Assembly (NCBI RefSeq): GCF_002113125.1
Contig: NZ_NEJP01000022.1
Coordinates: 49,284-113,283 of the forward strand
Direction of reading: 5' to 3'
Origin: Pseudomonas sp. B20(2017)
GTDB taxonomy: Bacteria > Pseudomonadota > Gammaproteobacteria > Pseudomonadales > Pseudomonadaceae
DNA: 64,000 bases
A program made the position numbers and the translations under genes. Positions within the stretch are counted from its first letter, which is position 1. Each line of letters starts with the position of its first letter. Positions 35,032 through 43,457 of this stretch are shown in pieces. The notes beneath the pieces are model-generated. The model was not told where the DNA came from. It did no database searches and worked only from the letters and a program-made list of their open reading frames with translations.

Positions 35032-35568
35032 CTAGAACGTCAGTTCAACGGAAATCGTGTCGGTGTAAGTGCCCGCCGGCAGCCCGGCCTTGCCCACCGC
35101 CTGACCGTAGATGTTCACGGTCTGCGCCACACCGGTGCTGGCGGCGAGGTTGATCACCCCATCGATGGCCAGCAATTGCGAGTGCCCGGCGTCGGTGTAC
35201 AGGTCATACGGCACGTAGTTGGCAACGCCGTCGTACAACGCACGAGTACCGCCCGGCGAGAGCCCGTCATGGGCGCCGGCCCGGACCTTGACCGTCGGCG
35301 TGGTGCCGGCCGAGCACAGGATCGACAGCGCCCCGCCCCCGCCGCCCAGCACCTGCCCGGTAGCCGTGGTGAACAGGCTGTTGGCGGTGCCGAAGTTCAA
35401 CACACCGAAGTTCAGCCCGGTAGAACCGCCGGAGCCGTTGACCTGGCAACTGCTGATCAGGATCAGGCTGGAGGTGATCTGGCCGGTGACCGTGGTGGCG
35501 GCATTGATGCTGGAAGCCAGCGTCAGGCCGAGCAACGACAAACCTATCCTTGATGCAATCGTACGCAT
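35032..35568 (-). CDS. SCPU-domain pilus subunit, CsuA-like
   Basis: A 178-residue secreted subunit with a clear signal peptide (about residues 1-23, 'LSLLGLTLASSINA'). The SCPU domain has 'SSCQVNGSGGSTGLNFGVLNFG', 'LSILCSAGTTPTVKVRAGAHDGLSPGGTRALYDG' and C-terminal 'GTYTDTISVELTF'. It is glycine-rich around residues 68-76. GAGGA precedes the ATG. Confidence 0.9.
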   Translation of the reverse strand: MRTIASRIGLSLLGLTLASSINAATTVTGQITSSLILISSCQVNGSGGSTGLNFGVLNFGTANSLFTTATGQVLGGGGGALSILCSAGTTPTVKVRAGAHDGLSPGGTRALYDGVANYVPYDLYTDAGHSQLLAIDGVINLAASTGVAQTVNIYGQAVGKAGLPAGTYTDTISVELTF

Positions 35569-35588
35569 GGTGTCCGTCCTCTACGGGG

Positions 35589-36122
35589 TTACCAGTCGAG
35601 CGTCACCGTCAGGGTGTCGGTATAGACACCGGCCGGTACCGCACGGGTGTTCGCCACCACCGAGCCAAATACCGGGATGGGTATCTGTGCGCCGCTGGTG
35701 ACAGCGAAATTGTGTTGTTGACCGATGCTGTAGCTCTGGCTGCCGGAGGCATCGAGAAACAGTTGATAGGGGAGTGTCTGACGACCGTTGCTCAGGCGGC
35801 GTGTGGTGCCGTCGCCATGGGTGCCGCCGTCGATGGTCACGGTGAACCCGGTGACCGAGGGGTTGCAGGCGACATTGAGCTGGCCGCTGCCCGCTTCACT
35901 GAGGCTGGCCTTGATCGGTGCGTTCCAGGTCGGGCCCTGCTGGCCAAAATCGAGAGAACCCAGCCCGTCGACCGGACTGGCGGGGCTGGTGGCGTTGGTC
36001 ACTTCGCAGCCGGCAATCAGCGTCAGCCGCGCAAGGATCTGCCCACTGACTGCCGCTGCCGCGACCTCGGTGAACATCAGCAGCATGACTGTGGCGATTA
36101 CCCGCCCGTGTCTGCCCATCAT
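35589..36122 (-). CDS. SCPU-domain pilus subunit, CsuA/B-like
   Basis: A 177-residue secreted subunit with signal peptide (about residues 1-23). The SCPU domain carries 'LIAGCEVTN', 'LNVACNPSVTGFTVTIDGGTHGDGTTRRLSNG' and C-terminal 'AGVYTDTLTVTLDW'. Two tandem ATGs open the frame; the first is annotated. One of this and its two SCPU neighbours should be the major shaft subunit, but which one is not clear from sequence. Confidence 0.9.
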   Translation of the reverse strand: MMGRHGRVIATVMLLMFTEVAAAAVSGQILARLTLIAGCEVTNATSPASPVDGLGSLDFGQQGPTWNAPIKASLSEAGSGQLNVACNPSVTGFTVTIDGGTHGDGTTRRLSNGRQTLPYQLFLDASGSQSYSIGQQHNFAVTSGAQIPIPVFGSVVANTRAVPAGVYTDTLTVTLDW

Positions 36123-36222
36123 TGAGCCCCTACTCCTTCAGGATCACTCGACCACTGCGCTCGTCAATGAACGCCCTTCCCTGCGCCACCCGGTTCCCCC
36201 GAATGGCTGAAAAACTCCGCGA

Positions 36223-36744
36223 TCACCAGGTGACCGTCACTTTCACCAGATCCGAATATCGGCTGACCCGTGGCACTTCGGCCATTCGCTCGATCCGCCC
36301 GTATAACGGCAAGTCCACCGTGCCGCTGTCCGGCACCCGGCCACTGACCGGCACATCCACCAGCAGCGGCACCCGCCGCGCGGCGTCCTGATACAGGCGA
36401 TAAGGAATCGGCTTGCTACCGGCCTCCCCCGCCATGTAGCGCACTTCGCCGACGCCACCGTGCAGGCCGCCATCGACGCGCAACTGATACGGGGTGTCCG
36501 GGTTGCACTCCAGACGCGGCAGGCGGGAATTGGTCAGCGCCGCGCCGAGTGGCCCGTCCTGGTCGCCGAGCCGCGCCGTGCTGCCGAAGTCGAGCACGCC
36601 CAGTTGCTCGATACCGGCCTCACGTTGCTGGCCGATCAACTGGCAACCTCGCTGCACATCGACCCGCACCTCGACCTGAAGGTCGGCGGCGTGGACCGGT
36701 ATCGCGAGCCCGCCCAGCAATGCCCAGACCATCCCTGCATTCAC
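36223..36744 (-). CDS. SCPU-domain pilus subunit, first gene of the Csu-type operon
   Basis: A 173-residue SCPU-like subunit. GTG at 36744 is chosen because AAGGAA lies 6 nt upstream and a short signal peptide follows ('AGMVWALLGGLAIPVHAA'). The open frame continues upstream but would bury the signal peptide. The two Cys are in 'QRGCQLIGQQ' and 'RLECNPDTPYQL', and the C-terminus is 'RYSDLVKVTVTW'. It is more divergent than the next three. It makes the operon seven genes rather than the six of the Acinetobacter csuA/BABCDE archetype. Confidence 0.82.
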   Translation of the reverse strand: MNAGMVWALLGGLAIPVHAADLQVEVRVDVQRGCQLIGQQREAGIEQLGVLDFGSTARLGDQDGPLGAALTNSRLPRLECNPDTPYQLRVDGGLHGGVGEVRYMAGEAGSKPIPYRLYQDAARRVPLLVDVPVSGRVPDSGTVDLPLYGRIERMAEVPRVSRYSDLVKVTVTW

Positions 36745-36938
36745 CGCCCGTTCCTTGATGGCGACAGCATTTCTGTCGTTACAGTGTTTCAGGTTAGCAA
36801 CGGACGCCGATTGCGCCAGTCGATTGGATCCAGCCACCCGCCGGGATTTGTTTCGAAAGGTTGGCAACACGTCGATTTAAAGTGTTGAAAAATCCTGTAC
36901 ACGCCGCAGATTGCTCTCCGGAAAAACGATAAAGCGCA

Positions 36939-38153
36939 GTGGATGCAAAACTACCCGTCTGGTTAAACTACGCCGCCGCGCTCGGGGGGAGCCGGCCCGA
37001 TGATGACGGAGTGATTGCAGTGCCCGCCCGACCGCCCGAACGTTCGCGTCTGACCCAGCGCTGGTCAGCCTTGCGCCATCTCTTCGACAAACGCTCCGTT
37101 ACAAACGCGGGCCAGTGCGCTGCCAGCGCGCAATCGATCCGTGACTATTTCCGGCAAAAGGCCCACGGCCAGGGCTATACCCTCAGTCACAGCCAGCAAC
37201 GGGTCATCGATTGCATGGCGCAGCAGGCCGGCCTGATGTTTGGCACGCCTGCGCGAACCCCGCGCAGCCTGTATCTGCACGGAGCAGTCGGGCGCGGCAA
37301 GAGCTGGTTGCTGGACGGATTCTTCCAGGCATTGCCGACTCAGCAAAAACGCCGTCTGCATTTCCATGGATTCTTCGCCCAACTGCATCAAGGCATGTTC
37401 GAGCACCGCGACCGCGACGACGCCCTCGCCGTCACCCTCGATGCGCTGCTGATGGACTGTCGGGTGCTGTGTTTCGATGAATTTCATGTGCATGACATCG
37501 GCGATGCAATGCTCATCACCCGATTGTTCAAGGCGTTGTTCAAGCGCGGGATCCTGTTGCTGGTGACCTCCAATTACCCGCCCGAAGGCTTGCTGCCCAA
37601 CCCGCTGTATCACGCGCGCTTCAAACCGGTGATCGACCTGATCAACGCGCGCATGCAGGTCATGGAAGTCGGCGGCCCGCACGATTACCGCAGCCAGGCG
37701 CGCCGGCATGAGCATCAGGTGTTCACCCAGGGCCATTACGTCTGGCCGGCCAGTCCGGCGCAGCGCCTCGCCTTGAACCTGCCGCCACTCGACGCCACAC
37801 CGTTGCCTCTGGCGGTCGGCAGCCGGCATTTGCAGGCACGGTTGTGCGAAGGCCGGCGCGTCGGTTTTACCTTCAACGACCTCTGCGAACAACCCACGGC
37901 CGTGATGGATTATCTGGAACTGTGCCGACGCTTCGACCACTGGATCATCGATGAATTGCCGGAGCTGGGCGAATGCTCGATCGCCGCCCAGCAGCGATTC
38001 ATCAACCTGATCGACGTGCTCTACGATCAGGACAAACACCTGACCCTGCTCGGCCAACGCCCGTTGCACGAAAGCCTCGGCGGTCAGGCGATCGATCTGG
38101 CCCGCACCCGCAGCCGACTCGGGCAATTGCGCGAAGTGCACGAACCGGGCTGA
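36939..38153 (+). CDS. AFG1/ZapE-family P-loop ATPase
   Basis: A 404-residue AAA-like ATPase with Walker A in 'LHGAVGRGKSWLLDGFF' and Walker B in 'DCRVLCFDEFHVHDIGDAMLITRL'. The family motif 'LLVTSNYPPEGLLPNPLYHARFKPVIDLI' and the C-terminal 'FNDLCEQP' region are present. The eukaryotic relative AFG1/LACE1 is mitochondrial; bacterial ZapE acts in Z-ring constriction. It is longer than ZapE and may be a paralogue, so zapE is not used as a symbol. The start is uncertain: GTG at 36939 has no strong ribosome site and internal GTGs exist. It is 62 bp before the LRR-kinase gene on the same strand. Confidence 0.85.
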   Translation: MDAKLPVWLNYAAALGGSRPDDDGVIAVPARPPERSRLTQRWSALRHLFDKRSVTNAGQCAASAQSIRDYFRQKAHGQGYTLSHSQQRVIDCMAQQAGLMFGTPARTPRSLYLHGAVGRGKSWLLDGFFQALPTQQKRRLHFHGFFAQLHQGMFEHRDRDDALAVTLDALLMDCRVLCFDEFHVHDIGDAMLITRLFKALFKRGILLLVTSNYPPEGLLPNPLYHARFKPVIDLINARMQVMEVGGPHDYRSQARRHEHQVFTQGHYVWPASPAQRLALNLPPLDATPLPLAVGSRHLQARLCEGRRVGFTFNDLCEQPTAVMDYLELCRRFDHWIIDELPELGECSIAAQQRFINLIDVLYDQDKHLTLLGQRPLHESLGGQAIDLARTRSRLGQLREVHEPG

Positions 38154-38215
38154 TTTGCCGTTATCATGCCGCCCATTTCCGGCGCTCGGGCGCCTTCCAG
38201 ATAGCGATCCTTTTC

Positions 38216-39526
38216 ATGCACACCCTTGCACAACTGCGCGCCGGCGAACTGTCGGGCATCACCCGGCTGGATCTGGCCGAGGGCCTGACTGAATTTCCGC
38301 CGGAGATTTTCAACCTGGCCGAAACGCTGGAAGTGCTCAACCTCAGCGGCAATGCCCTGAGCAGCCTGCCGGATGACTTGCACCGTCTGACGCACCTGCG
38401 CGTGCTGTTCTGCTCCGACAATCAGTTCACGCAATTGCCGGCGTGTCTGGGCCAGTGCCAGGCGCTGACGATGATCGGTTTCAAGGCCAACCGCATCACT
38501 CAGGTGCCCGGCGCGGCGCTGCCGCCGAACCTGCGCTGGCTGATCCTGACCGACAACGCCATCGAAACGCTGCCTGCCGAACTGGGCGAGCGCCCGTTGC
38601 TGCAAAAACTCATGCTCGCCGGCAATCGCCTGCGCGCCCTGCCGCCGTCACTGAGCCAGTGCCATCGGCTGGAACTGATCCGCATCGCCGCCAACCAATT
38701 GACCGAGTTACCGCAATGGTTGCTGACCCTGCCGAGCCTGACCTGGCTGGCCTACGCTGGCAATCCGCTGGAAACCGAAGCCGATGCCGCCGCCCTCAAC
38801 AAAGCGCCCCTGATCGACTGGTCGGCGCTGCAATTGGAGCAACGGCTGGGCGAAGGTGCTTCCGGGGTCATTTACCGGGCGCAGTGGCAGCCTGCCGATC
38901 AGCCGGCCACGCCGGTGGCAGTCAAGCTGTACAAGGGTGAAATGACCAGCGACGGTTCGCCGCTGCATGAAATGAACGCGTGCATCACCGCCGGGCTGCA
39001 CCCGAACCTGATCCGCGTCGAAGGTCGCATCGACCGGCATCCCGATGACCAGCAAGGCCTGGTGATGCAGTTGATCGATCCGAGCTACCGCAATCTGGCC
39101 GGGCTGCCGAGCCTGGCGTCCTGTTCACGGGATGTGTATGCCGACGATTGCCGCTTCAGTGCCGACGTTGCCTTGCGCATTGCCCGGGGCATCGCCTCGG
39201 TCGCCGGGCATCTGCACGGTCATGGCATCACCCATGGCGATCTCTACGGACACAACATTCTGTTGAACGATCAGGGCGACTGTCTGCTGGGGGATTTTGG
39301 CGCGGCGTCGTTCCATGCCATGGCGGACACGCCTGAAACCCGTGCGCTGCAACGCCTCGAAGTGCGTGCTTTCGGGATTTTGCTGGGGGAACTGCTGGCG
39401 CGCATCGACTCGGGGTTGAGCGATGAACAGCGTCAGGCGCTGGAAGCCCTGGAACAGCGTTGCTGTCAGCCGGATGTGCTGGCGCGGCCGGGGTTCGGCG
39501 AGATCGTTGAGGTGCTGCAACAGTAA
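38216..39526 (+). CDS. Leucine-rich-repeat protein kinase
   Basis: A 436-residue cytoplasmic protein joining two eukaryote-like modules. Residues about 15-195 hold seven LRR units of the bacterial/plant type (LxxLxLxxNxLxxLPxxL). Residues about 205-436 form a Ser/Thr-kinase domain with every key residue: glycine loop 'GEGASGVIYRA', Lys237 in AVKLYK, catalytic Asp342 in 'HGDLYGHNILL' and Asp360 of DFG. There is no signal peptide or membrane helix, so it acts inside the cell or is exported by another route. Substrate and partner are unknown. It could be co-transcribed with the AFG1-like ATPase (62-bp gap). Confidence 0.92.
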   Translation: MHTLAQLRAGELSGITRLDLAEGLTEFPPEIFNLAETLEVLNLSGNALSSLPDDLHRLTHLRVLFCSDNQFTQLPACLGQCQALTMIGFKANRITQVPGAALPPNLRWLILTDNAIETLPAELGERPLLQKLMLAGNRLRALPPSLSQCHRLELIRIAANQLTELPQWLLTLPSLTWLAYAGNPLETEADAAALNKAPLIDWSALQLEQRLGEGASGVIYRAQWQPADQPATPVAVKLYKGEMTSDGSPLHEMNACITAGLHPNLIRVEGRIDRHPDDQQGLVMQLIDPSYRNLAGLPSLASCSRDVYADDCRFSADVALRIARGIASVAGHLHGHGITHGDLYGHNILLNDQGDCLLGDFGAASFHAMADTPETRALQRLEVRAFGILLGELLARIDSGLSDEQRQALEALEQRCCQPDVLARPGFGEIVEVLQQ

Positions 39527-39542
39527 TGACCGCTGCGCGGTC

Positions 39543-39635
39543 AATCGCGAGCAGGCTCGCTCCCACAATCGACTTGTATCAACCCTGTAAGGGGGGACAA
39601 CACTGATCAAATGTGGGAGCGAGCCTGCTCGCGAT
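39543..39635. repeat. Paired REP elements (REPIN), copy 5
   Basis: Inverted REP copies in the GAGCAGGCTCGCTCCC variant between the convergent LRR-kinase and YebC-family genes, about 45 bp apart. Confidence 0.9.
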
Positions 39636-39657
39636 AGGATGTTACTGACTCAAAAAA

Positions 39658-40362
39658 TCAGCCGGCCAGACCAACGAACATGTCCTGCACGTCATCATGG
39701 TTGTCCAGGCCTTCCAGGAACGCCTCGACTTCTGCCATCTGCTCGGCACTCAGGCCGCTGACCGGGTTCTTCGGCTGGTAGCCCAGTTTGGCCGACAGCA
39801 CGGTGAAGCCTTGTTCCGGCAGGGCTTTCTGCACGGCATCGAGGTCGGTCGGGTCGGTCAGGAACAGGGTCGCGCCCTCTTCGCCCGGCTCGAAATCCTG
39901 GGCGCCGGCTTCGATCGCGGCCATTTCCGGATCCGCATCCGGGGTGTCCGGCGACGCTTCGATCATGCCGACATGGTTGAAGTCCCAGGCAACGGAACCG
40001 GAAGCACCCAGTTGACCCTTGCGGAACGCCACGCGGATTTCCGCCACGGTGCGGTTGATGTTGTCGGTGACGCACTCGACGATCAGCGGCACCTGATGCG
40101 GCGCGAAACCTTCGTAGGTCACGCGATGGTACTGAACGGTTTCGCCCAGCAGGCCAGCACCCTTCTTGATGGCGCGGTCCAGGGTTTCCTTGGGCATCGA
40201 GGCTTTCTTGGCCTGTTCGACCACCAGACGCAGGTGTGCGTTGGTGGCGGTATCGGCACCGTTTCGCGCAGCAATGGTAATTTCCTTCACCAGTTTGCCG
40301 AAGATCTTGCCCTTGGCGTTGGCTGCCGCTTCTTTGTGTTTAACCTTCCACTGTGCGCCCAT
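39658..40362 (-). CDS. YebC/PmpR (TACO1) family protein, YeeN-type
   Basis: A 234-residue protein of the YebC/TACO1 family. These proteins were described as DNA-binding regulators and are now also linked to relief of ribosome stalling. It has 'NAHLRLVVEQAKKASMPKETLDRAIKKG', 'YEGFAPHQVPLIVECVTDNINRTVAEIR' and 'KGQLGASGSVAWDFNHVG'. The N-terminus MGAQWKVKHKEAA differs from the MAGHSKWANIKHRK of canonical YebC, marking it as the second (YeeN) paralogue. The canonical yebC beside ruvC would lie elsewhere. Confidence 0.92.
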   Translation of the reverse strand: MGAQWKVKHKEAAANAKGKIFGKLVKEITIAARNGADTATNAHLRLVVEQAKKASMPKETLDRAIKKGAGLLGETVQYHRVTYEGFAPHQVPLIVECVTDNINRTVAEIRVAFRKGQLGASGSVAWDFNHVGMIEASPDTPDADPEMAAIEAGAQDFEPGEEGATLFLTDPTDLDAVQKALPEQGFTVLSAKLGYQPKNPVSGLSAEQMAEVEAFLEGLDNHDDVQDMFVGLAG

Positions 40363-40582
40363 TACTCACTCTCTTGATCTGTGGCGCCGAGACATCTATT
40401 GGCCGACGCATGGCGCCAAGTTTATACGGCCTAAAGTCGGCAATCGACCAAAAAATCCGATGCGCATCGACATCTTCTACGCGCCTTGTAGGGCGATTCT
40501 GAAAAACCGGTTTGCCACGTCCATTCAACGTCACGTTTTCGTACCCTCTGTGGCCCGTATTGCCTGAACAGAGCCCGCCCGA

Positions 40583-41989
40583 ATGCTCAATGACAAGGAA
40601 AGTCCGTTTTCGCTGACCCTCGCCGAAGGCGGGATAAGCCTGCCGGTCCTGCGCTTCAGCGGTCATGAAGCGCTGAATCAGCCCTATCGGTTCGAGATCG
40701 AAGTCATGGGCCTGGCGCCCGCCTGGTCACCCGGCACACTGCTGCATCAGGCGGCGTTTCTGCACCTGGATGACGACCACGGGATTCACGGCATCATTCA
40801 AAGCGCCAGTTGCGAACACCGCGCAACGCACCGGATCGCCTACCAACTGGTGCTGATGCCGCATCTGCAAGCGCTGGAGCAACATCCCGTACGCCGGGTC
40901 TTCACGCAACTGAGCGTGCCGGCCATCCTTGAACAACTGCTCAGCGAACATCACCTGCCCGCCGACAGCTATCGGATCGAGATGACCGTCGGCCACTACC
41001 CGCCGCGCCCATTCTGCATTCAATACGAAGAAACCGATCTGGCCTTTTTGCAACGGCTTTGCGAAGAGGAAGGCATTCACTATCACTTCGAACATCAGCC
41101 GGACGGCCATGTAGTGGTGTTCGCCGATGACAGCCTGAGCCTGCCGCAGCAACCGACGGCGATTGCTTTCAACACGCAGATCGATGCGCCGGCAACCGGC
41201 CTCAGCAGCCTGTTCCAGCGCCATGAGGCGGTGCTGCCTCAGATTCCTGCCGGAGTGCGTGAGCGAGGGTATTCGATTGCGGGCCACGACGCTGCCAATC
41301 ACACGCTGGGCAGTGCCATCGCCCCACCGGGATTTCTGCCGACTGCGCAACGTCACGCGGCCCAGCGCAGTCGTCGCCTGCTGGAACGTCAACGCTGCAG
41401 GTCACGCTCGATTCAGGGCCGCAGCGATTGCCCGCGACTGCTCAGCGGGCGCCTGGTGCAAGTCATGGAGCACCCGGTGAGCGCGTTCAACGAGCAGTGG
41501 CTGATCACCGATTTGCGTCATCAGGGTCAGCAACCTTCGATTCTCGATCCCGTGCCGACAGTTCGCCGCTATCACAATGACTTCACAGCGCTACCTTGGT
41601 CGACCCCGTTTCGCCCGCCGCCGAAACAACTGCGTCCGGGCATTCCGGGGTATCAGCCAGCGCAAGTGCTTGGCGCTCCGGGGCAACCGGCGCAAGTGGA
41701 CGATCAGGGGCGGATCGCCGTCCGGTTATGGCCTGACCACCCTGATGCCAGCGCAAACGAAGGGCTGTGGTTGCCGGTGGTCATGCCCCACGTCGGCGGC
41801 GGCCTGCCTCGGGAAAATCTGCCCTGCGCCGGCAGCGAGGTCTGGGTAAGTTTTCTCGACAGCGATCCCGACCGGCCGATCCTCTGCCTCGACGCCTGCC
41901 GCCCGCGAACGTCGCAGCCCACGGAAACCGAGCCTGACGACGACCTCTTGCTCGACTGGCTGCTCAACCACTCCGCCCCGCCCCGTTGA
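40583..41989 (+). CDS. Short VgrG-like type VI secretion spike protein (orphan)
   Basis: A 468-residue VgrG with an intact gp27-like N-terminal region: 'YRFEIEVMG', 'LQALEQHPVRRVFTQLSVPAILEQLL' and 'CIQYEETDLAFLQRLCEEEGIHYHFEH'. A gp5-like OB-fold follows ('GIPGYQPAQVLGAPGQPAQVDDQGRIAVRLWPDH', 'ENLPCAGSEVWVSFLDSDPDRPI'). The long C-terminal beta-helix needle of classic VgrGs (600-700 residues) is missing and the protein ends in an acidic tail. No other T6SS gene, PAAR, adaptor or effector lies nearby. It may be a reduced form used by a remote T6SS, or a decaying copy. Confidence 0.85.
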   Translation: MLNDKESPFSLTLAEGGISLPVLRFSGHEALNQPYRFEIEVMGLAPAWSPGTLLHQAAFLHLDDDHGIHGIIQSASCEHRATHRIAYQLVLMPHLQALEQHPVRRVFTQLSVPAILEQLLSEHHLPADSYRIEMTVGHYPPRPFCIQYEETDLAFLQRLCEEEGIHYHFEHQPDGHVVVFADDSLSLPQQPTAIAFNTQIDAPATGLSSLFQRHEAVLPQIPAGVRERGYSIAGHDAANHTLGSAIAPPGFLPTAQRHAAQRSRRLLERQRCRSRSIQGRSDCPRLLSGRLVQVMEHPVSAFNEQWLITDLRHQGQQPSILDPVPTVRRYHNDFTALPWSTPFRPPPKQLRPGIPGYQPAQVLGAPGQPAQVDDQGRIAVRLWPDHPDASANEGLWLPVVMPHVGGGLPRENLPCAGSEVWVSFLDSDPDRPILCLDACRPRTSQPTETEPDDDLLLDWLLNHSAPPR

Positions 41990-41992
41990 CCA

Positions 41993-43384
41993 TCAACCTT
42001 TGTCAGCCTTGCCCGCTGCAGCAGCAAATTTCGCCAGACGCACATCAAGGTGCCGGGGCCGCCGACCGTGATCCTCGGCGCGCTCCTTGCGGCGAATGGC
42101 GTTGCGCACCATCAGTGAGCCGAGGTAACGGATCGGTTCCGGCGGAAAGTAACCCAGCGGTCCGTTGACCAGCGGCGAACGCGTCCACGGGTTGTCGAGG
42201 CCTTGCACCAGCGAAGCGAGAATCTGCCCGCCCATGTGGCACGGTCCGACGCCGCTGCCGGAATAGCCGAAACCGTAGAACACGTTGCCGCTGGCACTCA
42301 TCTGGCCGAAGAACGGCAGGCCGGTGACCGAGCGATCCGAGGGGCCGTTCCAGGTTGCGTCGACTTTCACATCGGCGAACGCCGGGAAAAAGTCGTCGAG
42401 GCTGCGCTTGAGCAACCCGGTATAGGGCGATGGCTGATCGAACACCGGCAGCATCCGCCCGCCGTAAGCGAAGGTATTGCCGCCCTTGCCGAGCATGATC
42501 CGGCCGTCCGGGGTGTTGTGGTAGTAGTGCACGAAAATCCGCGAATCGAGCACGGTGACGCCGCTGGTCAAACCGATTTCCTGCAACAGATCCGGACGCG
42601 GTTCGGTGATCAGCATGTCGCTGGAAACGATCGCCACGCTGCGCTCGAACTGCGGAAAAGCACGGGCCATCCACGCGTTCATCGCTAGCACCACGCGGTC
42701 GGCAGTCACGCAACCATTCGCCGTGTGAAGGCGCGCCGGACGGCCCTCTTCCAGCCCGGTCATCGCCGTGCCTTCATGAATCCGCACGCCCTGTTGCAAC
42801 GCTACCCGGCGCAAGCCACGCACCAGTTTGCCCGGCTGCACGCTGGCGGCGGCCGGCGAAAACCACCCCTCCAGGTGTTTTTCCGAACCGGCCATGCGCT
42901 GCACATCGGCGACCGGCCGTTGGGTAAACGAGTTGATGCCGTTGCGCTCCAGCGCCGCAATCACCGCAACTGTGGAGCCGCATTGCGCCCGGTTGGTGGC
43001 GGTGTAAAGCGTGCCGTCCAACCGGTAATCAGCATCGACGCCGTACTGCTCGCAGAACTCGCCGATGGCGTGGATGCTGCGCTCCGATTCCTTGACCAGC
43101 CGCACCGCTTCCTCGACGCCGAACAGTCGCTCGAGGGTGAAATACTTTGCCGACCAAGACAGCGCACAGCCGCCATTGCGCCCACTGGCGCCGGCGCCGC
43201 AGATGTCGGCTTCGATCAGCAACACATCGAGTTCAGGGTTCTGCTGCTTGAGCATGATCGCCGTCCACAACCCGGTGTAACCGCCGCCGACGATGCACAC
43301 GTCGGTGCGCACATCGCCTTGCAGCGGCGGGCAAGGTTCGGACGAGTCGAGCTGCAAAGCCTGCTCCAGCCAAAACGGTCTCAT
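41993..43384 (-). CDS. FAD-dependent amine oxidoreductase of the AEP region (DAO superfamily)
   Basis: A 463-residue DadA/glycine-oxidase-like flavoprotein. The N-terminal FAD fold is 'VCIVGGGYTGLWTAIMLKQQ' followed by 'ICGAGASGRNGGCA'. The C-terminal segment 'FYGFGYSGSGVGPCHMGGQILASLV' closes the FAD site. ATG at 43384 has GGAGAA upstream. It lies 73 bp after the OPA-type transporter gene on the same strand and near phnW/phnX. Flavoenzymes in such phosphonate clusters (PbfC/PbfD type) oxidise N-methyl-AEP or AEP to phosphonoacetaldehyde. That role is inferred from context only. Confidence 0.87.
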   Translation of the reverse strand: MRPFWLEQALQLDSSEPCPPLQGDVRTDVCIVGGGYTGLWTAIMLKQQNPELDVLLIEADICGAGASGRNGGCALSWSAKYFTLERLFGVEEAVRLVKESERSIHAIGEFCEQYGVDADYRLDGTLYTATNRAQCGSTVAVIAALERNGINSFTQRPVADVQRMAGSEKHLEGWFSPAAASVQPGKLVRGLRRVALQQGVRIHEGTAMTGLEEGRPARLHTANGCVTADRVVLAMNAWMARAFPQFERSVAIVSSDMLITEPRPDLLQEIGLTSGVTVLDSRIFVHYYHNTPDGRIMLGKGGNTFAYGGRMLPVFDQPSPYTGLLKRSLDDFFPAFADVKVDATWNGPSDRSVTGLPFFGQMSASGNVFYGFGYSGSGVGPCHMGGQILASLVQGLDNPWTRSPLVNGPLGYFPPEPIRYLGSLMVRNAIRRKERAEDHGRRPRHLDVRLAKFAAAAGKADKG

Positions 43385-43457
43385 GAAAATTCTCCAGTCA
43401 GTCGGCCACGGCACAGCCTGCCGCGAGTGCCGCAGCAGGCCGCGAGGCAGGGTTTAT

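Noticed and set aside
36939..38153. Naming the AFG1-like ATPase zapE
   Set aside because: It is longer than ZapE and lies outside ZapE's usual gene context, so it could be a paralogue. Only the family is stated.
40583..41989. VgrG considered as part of a T6SS or effector-immunity cluster
   Set aside because: The genes on both sides (a YebC-family protein and an FAD oxidoreductase) have no T6SS link and are on the other strand.
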